Assembly: GCA_033032175.1 (NCBI GenBank)
Contig: CM065313.1
Span: 20,194,327-20,258,326 of the forward strand
DNA from: Saturnia japonica
Taxonomy: Eukaryota > Arthropoda > Insecta > Lepidoptera > Saturniidae
Direction: 5' to 3'
Length of the DNA stretch: 64,000 nt
Position numbers and translations under genes: made by a program. Every line of letters begins with the position of its first letter. Position 1 is the first letter of the stretch. This document shows, piece by piece, positions 58,401 through 64,000 of the stretch. Under the pieces are notes generated by a model that worked only from the letters and a program-made list of their open reading frames with translations, ran no database searches and was not told the DNA's origin.

Positions 58401-61332
58401 ATCTCGAATTAGCTTTACTCAATCTCGGTGCACTGATTCATCGTTTTACTTATTAACTGTTCTATTATCATTAATCCCTATAACAAATATACACATCGGA
58501 TCTTCTTCATGGAGCTTACTCGTCGAATTAACCTTATTAACTTTTTAAGTAGTTTCGGTGCTTTATTGGTGTTTATCGTTACTCATGCGGGCTTGATAAG
58601 AGTGAGGCCGTTTTGAAGTTGGTAACCGTTAACCTCGGCATTATTGAATGAATACGCTGAACTGAATTAACAAGCAATTGTTAGCCGGTTGATAGCATCG
58701 CTTTCAGGCGTACATCCATTGTTAATTAAATTTGTTGTATTCTTATTTACATTGATTATGATGGTGGTAAACATAGATCGTTTCGAGGTTGAATGGGATG
58801 ATGTCGAAACCAGATGTCTATTGGATTTAACAAGATTACATCTGTTTTATCCATTAATATATTAATGCTTACACCTTTTACTTTAAACATGCTCTGTTCT
58901 ATCTTTGGATGATACTCCTTTAACGCTGTTTTCAATAATCTATCTTACCACTGTTTTTGTTACTGACGATATAAAGATATATATTTTGATAAGCTTTTGC
59001 ATTTTAATAACGTATCTTCGGATACCTAGTTCATACAAAAGCTTACCTTACATTTTATAATTGGGTTGGTTAATTTTTTTTAAATCACATTTCACTTAAT
59101 TAGTCGATTATATAAATACTATTAGGGTAATAAATATTTTCTATGAAATGTAAATATTGCGTTATGGCTATTTCACTTAAATTCGGATTCCTGATTACAT
59201 TGCAGCCGCAACGACGATATATTATTATGTTTATAACTATCTAATAAATTTCACGTTCGGTCTTGATACTTAGATTTCTATTCAATGGTTCAATTATAAA
59301 AATAAATACAGACGAATTGTAATGAATAACGATGATATAATGACCGCTACGTCCTCCGGAACATCACGTCCGTTTCGTCCGTTTGGCCGCGACTCAATAA
59401 AAACAAGTCAATTAGATATAAATATAGTTTACTCCATGCTATTTATGCCAGCGTTAGGGATGACGTCTGTACAACTATCGATGTTAATATTGAACCTCGA
59501 CAGTCGAAAGAGTTTGCTATAATTTATTCCGTAAGCTATGTATGTGATATACAGCTATTTGACACCTAATTTAATGTGGGTATATAATATTATTATTAAA
59601 ACCCCAGAAACAGTATAAACAATTATTACACAAAAATCTTTCAATTAACATGGTTTTAGCGATTAGCAATAAGTGATCTCTTGCTTGAATGGCAAAAAAT
59701 ATTAAAATATCTACTAGTATACAGTACGTCAAAAAGCAATGTAAAAAATAAACCAAATTATTAAAAAAATATATATTTAAGTAACATAAACACCAATTAT
59801 ATTGATCGATACAAAACATACGATAGACAAGTTAACTTTATAATTTTTTAAGATTATTATTCATAGCCTAAAATCAGATTTTTCTTTTGGATATTTTCAT
59901 TATTTAAAATATTCCGATATCTATCACATTTTTTTTAATTATAAATAAATAAATAAATATCTCATTTTAATCCCGGGATTTTATAATTCGAAATTGAATG
60001 TCGAGTTTGTGGAATATCGATAAATATTATTAATCTCTAGATTATGTGTGCGTGCGTACCTATGCTTTGGTGTGTTATTTACATCGCCTTTCACTTTCTA
60101 TGAATGAAGATAATACGCTTATTTTATTTACTAACTCGAGATCATATGCGAGATTTTGCTTTCGTTATTAATTTCACCTCACAAGGCTTGTTATACGTAA
60201 CAATAACAAAATAATTATCATTCGTTTCCTAACTATTAATTTTGTACATTGAAATTCTTAAATAAAATTATTTACGTGCGGGGTATTCCGCTTTCAGTCG
60301 CAACCTGGGCAAGTTCTAGCATCTTCTATGATAATTTTACATTTCAGGACAAGATAAAAATTATGTAATTAAATGCAATTTATACGCTCTCAGTAATTTT
60401 CTTTTGCCTTTATAAATTGACAGTTGAGGTTGCGCCTTTGCGGTTTTTTGCAAGGTCTTGTGTTCTATACATGGAAGTTATATAAAATTAAAACATTTAT
60501 TATTTTTATATTTACCTGTATATCCGTATACTTCGATTTTTATAAAACCGGAGAGTTTATAGAATTTTGGGTCTTAGCTCAATTTACTAAAGATGTCAAA
60601 GAAATCATTGTAAGTTATTGCTTCGGCCGCTATAATATTCTTAAATTAATTACAGTAGTACAAGTTTAGATATTACGAATATAAGCATGTAATAAATGAA
60701 GCCATAGGGAAGTAAACGGTGACAAAAATAATAAACTACCTTCTATGGTCTGGAAATTCAGGACATTTGTCCCTTAAAATAATCAATGAATTACGTATAA
60801 TGACATTCATCGTTGTGGTTTCAAATAGCTTCCTAAATTTGATATTATGAATATTAAAAATTAAAGAGTCTTGTAATACATTTATTTGACATAATAACTA
60901 CTAATTAACTTTTCCCCACTCTACTGTTTATTTGAATCTTATTAATAAAATTTTGTTTGTTTTAATTCTTATTTAAAAAAATATAAAAGTTTCTTGTGAT
61001 ATAGAAATTTAATTAAATAAACATATTTCACGTTTACAATTACAACTTGTGTAATATTAAAAGCTAATGTGGTAAACGCTTGTGTAGTTAGTTTCTAATT
61101 GGGATAAGATATCTGAAAAAAGAAGCAATATTAAACCTAATTATATTTTCAGATGAACGTCCGTGTGACGACGATGGACGCGGAGCTGGAGTTCGCGATC
61201 CAGCAGACGACAACCGGCAAGCAACTTTTCGACCAGGTGGTGAAGACCATCGGCCTGCGAGAGGTCTGGTTCTTTGGCCTTCAGTACACCGACTCCAAGG
61301 GCGATTTAACCTGGATCAAATTGTACAAGAAG
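43379..61332 (+). CDS. Moe: Moesin (ERM protein), 5' part; gene continues past the window
   Basis: Moesin links the plasma membrane to cortical actin and is the single ezrin-radixin-moesin protein of insects. Only the N-terminus is in the window. Coding parts: exon 43401-43412 (MPKS) or, alternatively, 51090-51110 (MVAGGKQ), each ending in phase 0 and joining the shared exon 61153-61332 ([18 protein letters not shown] onward), the start of the FERM F1 ubiquitin-like lobe. The last residues, TWIKLYKK, end at donor AAG|GTTAGT. The remaining FERM, helical and C-ERMAD parts must lie beyond 64000. Introns of 17.7 and 10 kb separate the starts from the FERM exon. A possible cassette exon is at 46196-46249. 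Identity is certain. The isoform structure is inferred from splice sites and phase. Confidence 0.9.
45435..45945 (-). mobile_element. Non-autonomous Helitron-like element, reverse, in moesin intron
   Basis: It is collinear in reverse with 1297-1790: CTCCCGGCTATTTTAAAGA, TGGGTGTTCCTTAGAAGATA, ATGGTTTACTCAGCGTGAGC, AAGTAGCCTAAGG, and AAAAGCTGTTATTATGACA. The terminal CTAG side is eroded. It ends 250 bp before the candidate cassette exon. Confidence 0.6.
46196..46249 (+). CDS. Moe: Candidate 54-nt cassette exon of moesin
   Basis: A good acceptor (GATTTCTCCTATGTTTGCAG) and a donor TTG|GTTAGT, the same donor type as the FERM exon, bound 18 codons: [18 protein letters not shown]. The length is a multiple of three and both junctions are phase 0, so it could be inserted between MPKS and MNVRVTT without shifting the frame. 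I do not recognise the peptide in any ERM isoform. The codon choice is coding-like compared with the AT-rich surroundings. A chance match is possible. Confidence 0.4.
46860..47040 (+). repeat. Dispersed GC-richer repeat, same family as 28650-28860
   Basis: Ordered shared blocks are ACATACTGTTTACTTTAGTG, TAATGTGTAG, CGCGCTACCTACCTCGTCTC, GCACGAATTTGTCGTACTAT. A degenerate piece of the 13105-type Helitron-like interior follows at 47040-47110 (TATTGAGGAAGGTTATAAAC). Confidence 0.55.
47700..47938 (+). mobile_element. CTAG-terminated Helitron-like element, degenerate
   Basis: It ends GAAACCGCAGGGAACTGCTAG before a T (given here as GAAACCGCAGGG, AACTGCTAG) and contains CGATCCTAAGGAGTGG and ATTAACGTCAAGCATT, echoing the interior of 13105-13337. 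The left boundary is uncertain. Confidence 0.45.
48137..48375 (-). mobile_element. Helitron-like element, reverse, related to 13105-13337
   Basis: CTAG then CTGACCCTCGCAACTTCGTC. The interior, CGCTCCTATTAGTTGTAGCG, TATATAGCCTATAGCTTTCC and AGATAAATGGGCTATC, is the reverse complement of 13105-13337 blocks. Confidence 0.55.
48816..49150. repeat. 330-bp dispersed repeat, copy 1 (upstream of moesin exon B)
   Basis: It starts CTAGCGGTCGC and shares long blocks with 52469-52800 in the same orientation: TTTCTGTTTGACATTTGCAG, AAACAATGAATATTATAT, TTTTGGGGGGTCTAAGTTCA, ATTAGTAACAGATATTATAG, and CTTCTCACGTATTAA. The CTAG start suggests a reversed CTAG-terminated element. Confidence 0.65.
50957..50991 (+). 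promoter_or_regulatory. Moe: Moesin second promoter: initiator plus DPE
   Basis: The initiator is TCAGTT with A(+1) at 50959, and AGACG falls exactly at +28 to +32 (50986-50990), matching the downstream promoter element RGWYV at its required spacing. It lies in a GC-rich island (about 50860-51010) that contrasts with the AT-rich flanks, has no TATA box, and sits 131 bp before the MVAGGKQ start codon. Confidence 0.65.
50959..51110 (+). CDS. Moe: Moesin first coding exon B (MVAGGKQ, coding from 51090)
   Basis: The transcription start is taken at the Inr A. ATG at 51090 lies in context CAACATGG, seven codons MVAGGKQ follow, and the donor CAG|GTGTGT leaves phase 0, compatible with the FERM exon at 61153. 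The resulting N-terminus [14 protein letters not shown] would differ from isoform A (MPKS-MNVRVTT) only before the FERM fold. Confidence 0.75.
52469..52800. repeat. 330-bp dispersed repeat, copy 2 (downstream of moesin exon B)
   Basis: It starts CTAGCGGTCGC, same orientation and block order as 48816-49150. The pair brackets the second moesin promoter at 3.65-kb spacing. Confidence 0.65.
54355..54570 (+). repeat. Dispersed repeat, family with 8375-8640
   Basis: CAATTCGATTGTATGTTTTT, AACTTCTTTGTTTATGAACC, GATTTAGATGATTCTG, TTTTAATTTCATTGGCATTG and GAAGTTGGTTTTCTTTTTTG are collinear with 8375-8570. Reverse copies are at 21740-21905 and 29240-29400. Confidence 0.55.
55645..55725 (+). mobile_element. 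LINE 3' UTR fragment
   Basis: GATGGTCGCTGTTG, then ATTGTGCTTACCATCAGGTA, CAGTTCCGAC: the same tail, in the same orientation, as follows the LINE frame at 21168-21350. No coding part remains. Confidence 0.5.
57150..57649 (+). mobile_element. Non-autonomous Helitron-like element, full-length copy 3
   Basis: It starts TCTATACAATAACTAAAATTG (in two parts: TCTATACAATAAC, TAAAATTG) and carries TCCGGGTAATCACCGAAACG, GGGAGATAGCTGATGTTATA and TGTCTATCTTCTAAGGGTCA in family order. The 3' end is mutated to CACAGTTAG instead of CTAG. Confidence 0.6.
57660..57935 (+). pseudogene. RTE-type LINE C-terminal relic
   Basis: The plus frame reads [17 protein letters not shown], stop, then [18 protein letters not shown] and, after another disruption, [13 protein letters not shown]. 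This is the [16 protein letters not shown]...RWMRAAQDR tail of RTE-like non-LTR elements. There are several stops and a frameshift. It abuts the Helitron-like element at 57150-57649. Confidence 0.7.
59940..59961. repeat. AAAT microsatellite
   Basis: Five ATAA/AAAT units in moesin intron. Simple repeat only. Confidence 0.7.
61153..61332 (+). CDS. Moe: Moesin first FERM exon (60 codons)
   Basis: The acceptor is TTATATTTTCAG and the exon opens with in-frame ATG. It encodes [20 protein letters not shown], then [20 protein letters not shown] and [20 protein letters not shown], the F1 lobe of the FERM domain, nearly identical to insect moesins. The donor is AAG|GTTAGT, phase 0. It is clearly GC-richer than its introns. 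The ATG could serve as a third start, though the upstream variable exons make that unnecessary. Confidence 0.95.
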
Positions 61333-64000
61333 GTTAGTAGTATTCCTTAAGTTTATTTAACGTCTCTATTTCACAGTTGATGAATGGAATTTATGGAAAT
61401 ATCGAAATCCTTTTCAACTTACGTAATTATATGTATTATTTTTAAAATATAAAGTTATCAATAAGTTAAATGTATAAACTAAGATAAACGTAACGGTTTG
61501 TTTAATATTGTATTTGTTCAAAGAATACCTTTAGTCTACTATTTTTCTGTTTGATAAAATGGTGTTTATACTTAATACATCACGTTCTCCAACAGATAAT
61601 CCTTTATCGTCCAATTATATAATGTAAACGGCGTCGGATCTAAAGCAAAATACTAACATTTACGCGTCATCATCCGTTCAAACACTATCCAACGAATCTA
61701 AAATAATTTTACAACCCACCACTGCAACGACCTTGTTGCTCTTTGATCGAAAATTTCTCATTCGAGGTTCGTTCCATTTGCATATGATTATTTATATGGA
61801 CAGCGCTGGCATTAGCGTTATCGAATTCGTACTGCGAGTAAATGGCACAATGTGTTTGAGTGTCGAAATGCGTCCATTACCTCGGTGCGAACGTAGAACC
61901 ATATGACGAATTATTTTTAGCATAACAAATGCGTCCAAGTTCAAGGTTGTTTTGCTGCACTGATTTACTGTGTCGACGGAGTAATTTATACACGTTTCCT
62001 TTAATGTAATTCTTGCATTGGTTTACATTCGTAAATGTGTGAAGCATTTAAAAAACATATTAACTTTGTCTTAAACCTAGCTAATTCATGTTAACATTTA
62101 TTAAGACTTGTTTATTGAGTTGGACCATTTATGGTTTGATTTCTAGAAAAGTTTCATCTAAAGTTTGGATGATAAGTTTCCATAAGTTGTTCTCTTGTTT
62201 TGCAAACAAAATTCTGTATGTTGTCTCATTATTTTAATTTTAATTATGATCGTTGTAAAGAGTCACAAGAGTACACAATCGCCTGTGCACAATTAATTAA
62301 ACTACACGGACATTGTCCTGACTTATGGCAAATGCGGTAGGTTATTTCATAAAACAATGGTTTCGTTAGCGTCCAAAACGTAGATCAGCTTAATCAAACC
62401 GTCCAATTCACCTTTTTTACTATAGTGGATATTGTCGCTCAATTTATTTCGGAGAATAGAATGCATCCTCATCATATTATAACTTTTGAAGGTTAACTCA
62501 AACGCAATGACTGTAGGAAATACTTATTTAATTTTTTTATATTTCAATGATAACTTTATTCTCTCTATTACTTTGGATGCAATTTTATAATACAAACTGC
62601 GTTTGTATCTATCTGTTTGTTTCCATTTAGTAATAATTCTGAGAAATTATTTTCCTTATCCTCGGTTCGACATTGACCGACTAAAGCAATGTTACCGTGT
62701 ATAACCGAACATGCCTAAATTAATTACGTACACAGTATACGTATACTGTACGTTTATGTATTAATATAAGAACAGATGGAATTTATACCAAGATGAATAT
62801 GCAAATTGATTCGGCGAGTGGTTGCATTTACGTTCAATTTTCGATAACTAAATATGTTAATAATATTCTAAGATGCTTAATATCGGGTTTGTCTTTCATT
62901 AGAGTCAAATTTAAAAAAAAGTCCCAAATTGTTTTTGCCTTGTATAATTGCTATTTTAGACGTTGAATTTGCAATGTCTTAATACTATTCACTTTCAATG
63001 TACCATGCGGTAAATTTGATAAAAACACTATAAAATGTTCACAGCTTCTTCTATACGACATGTGGTCGCGTGTGTGCGTAGTTCGTACTGAGTATCTCTT
63101 GCTGAAATTAAATCATTTCTAAATGTTTTTTAAATGATTTAATTTCTTTATAACACCTTATAACTGTATTTCGGATATGAGGTAAAGCCCGTAATGGCAA
63201 ATGATAATGAAAAAGTTTTCATTCAAAAGTTGTACCATAGAACTCTGGATATGTAATGTTACCAGCATCGATTTAATATTTTAAGTTTCATTCAACCGGA
63301 TTTAGGAGCGTTCTTTATCTCAGTGCCATTAACACGTTTTCAGATAAGATTAGTAAAACTAACTATTACAAGAAAATATATATTTTACATGTTTAAGATT
63401 GTGCAAAGGCGTTGAATCTTTGCGATCCAAATGGGTCTTGTTCTTCTAGTGTAACTACAAAACTAATATTTGTTTTCTCGATAAATACCCAGACTACGTG
63501 TGATGTTATCACATTCATTGTGTAATCAAATAGATACTGGGTTACGTTCATTGCCCAATTTATTTTCATCATCGACGAAAATAAACACGTGATATATTTT
63601 TAGAATATAATTATTTATTAATACAATTACGTCATTCATTGCTGCTATTTTGAGTATAGGATGCACGAATACCTCTTTTACAGCAATGTTGAATAGGTAG
63701 GTTTATATATTTATAACCTTGTATATAAGTATTTAGACAACCTTTGTAGTGGTATCACGAGGAATCGTTTAAGTTGAAGGGAAAATTTTAACTATTTGAT
63801 ATGACAATTTTTTGCCACTAACGCCATTGTCCACCAAAAAGTAATACAAATAAAAATAATCCTTCTTGAACATACCCAATACAAAAATTTTTCAATACAG
63901 AAACCTCGCTGAAGAGACTTCGTAAATAACCGTTGATATTTATTATTCAGTCAGTAAAGCAAATTACGCTCTTTGCGTGCGTGTTAAAATACATAGAGAT
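61333..64000 (+). other. Moesin intron after the first FERM exon
   Basis: 2.7 kb of AT-rich sequence up to the window end without a recognisable next exon (expected to continue the FERM F1/F2 lobes). I see no repeat family from the rest of the window in it. Confidence 0.6.

Larger units (their letters stand above)
51111..61152 (+). other. Moesin intron, distal part (10 kb)
   Basis: AT-rich. Identified contents: repeat copy at 52469, dispersed repeat at 54355, LINE tail at 55645, Helitron-like element at 57150, RTE-type LINE relic at 57660, an AAAT run near 59942. Open frames at 53842-54081, 56088-56420 and 58318-58548 show no family features. I see no further exon with confidence. Confidence 0.6.

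Overview
This 64-kb AT-rich window is animal nuclear DNA, very probably from a moth or butterfly (Lepidoptera). It carries three intron-rich eukaryotic genes with GT-AG introns. Protein similarity alone (alpha-tubulin, ZDHHC6, moesin) only says animal. The lepidopteran assignment comes from the repeats: many A|TC...CTAG|T elements whose inner end reads like GGGCACAGCTAG, a tRNA-type SINE of lepidopteran style, and LINE relics with familiar lepidopteran C-termini. There is no operon, CRISPR array or prokaryotic signal.

Layout. (1) 1-9037: repeat-rich flank. The first exon of the tubulin gene (5' UTR plus the ATG) was not found here and probably lies off the window. (2) 9038-22314, plus strand: alpha-tubulin, nine coding exons giving residues 2-450 of a 450-residue protein. 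(3) 22315-27725: tubulin 3' UTR, which includes a 150-bp imperfect hairpin, then a wrecked mariner element, a 735-bp hAT-like element, a Helitron-like fragment and a SINE. (4) 27726-37477, minus strand: a complete eight-exon ER palmitoyltransferase gene, ZDHHC6-like, 380 residues. (5) 37478-42955: intergenic DNA between two divergently transcribed genes. It holds a 1.77-kb hAT relic with a perfect 8-bp target duplication just upstream of the ZDHHC6 start, a 280-bp foldback element and a hAT-type MITE. (6) About 42956 to beyond 64000, plus strand: the 5' part of moesin (ERM family). Two mutually exclusive first coding exons (MPKS at 43401, MVAGGKQ at 51090) can each splice in phase to the first FERM exon at 61153. 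A possible 54-nt cassette exon lies at 46196.

The tubulin and ZDHHC6 genes converge, and ZDHHC6 and moesin diverge. The three are ordinary housekeeping or cytoskeletal genes: microtubule subunit, ER S-acyltransferase, and membrane-actin linker. I see no sign that they form a dedicated system. The most interesting points are the moesin 5' architecture (alternative starts, an Inr+DPE promoter, a candidate cassette exon), the hairpin in the tubulin 3' UTR, and several transposon insertions with readable target-site duplications next to gene starts. I found no evidence for a previously undescribed multi-gene system.
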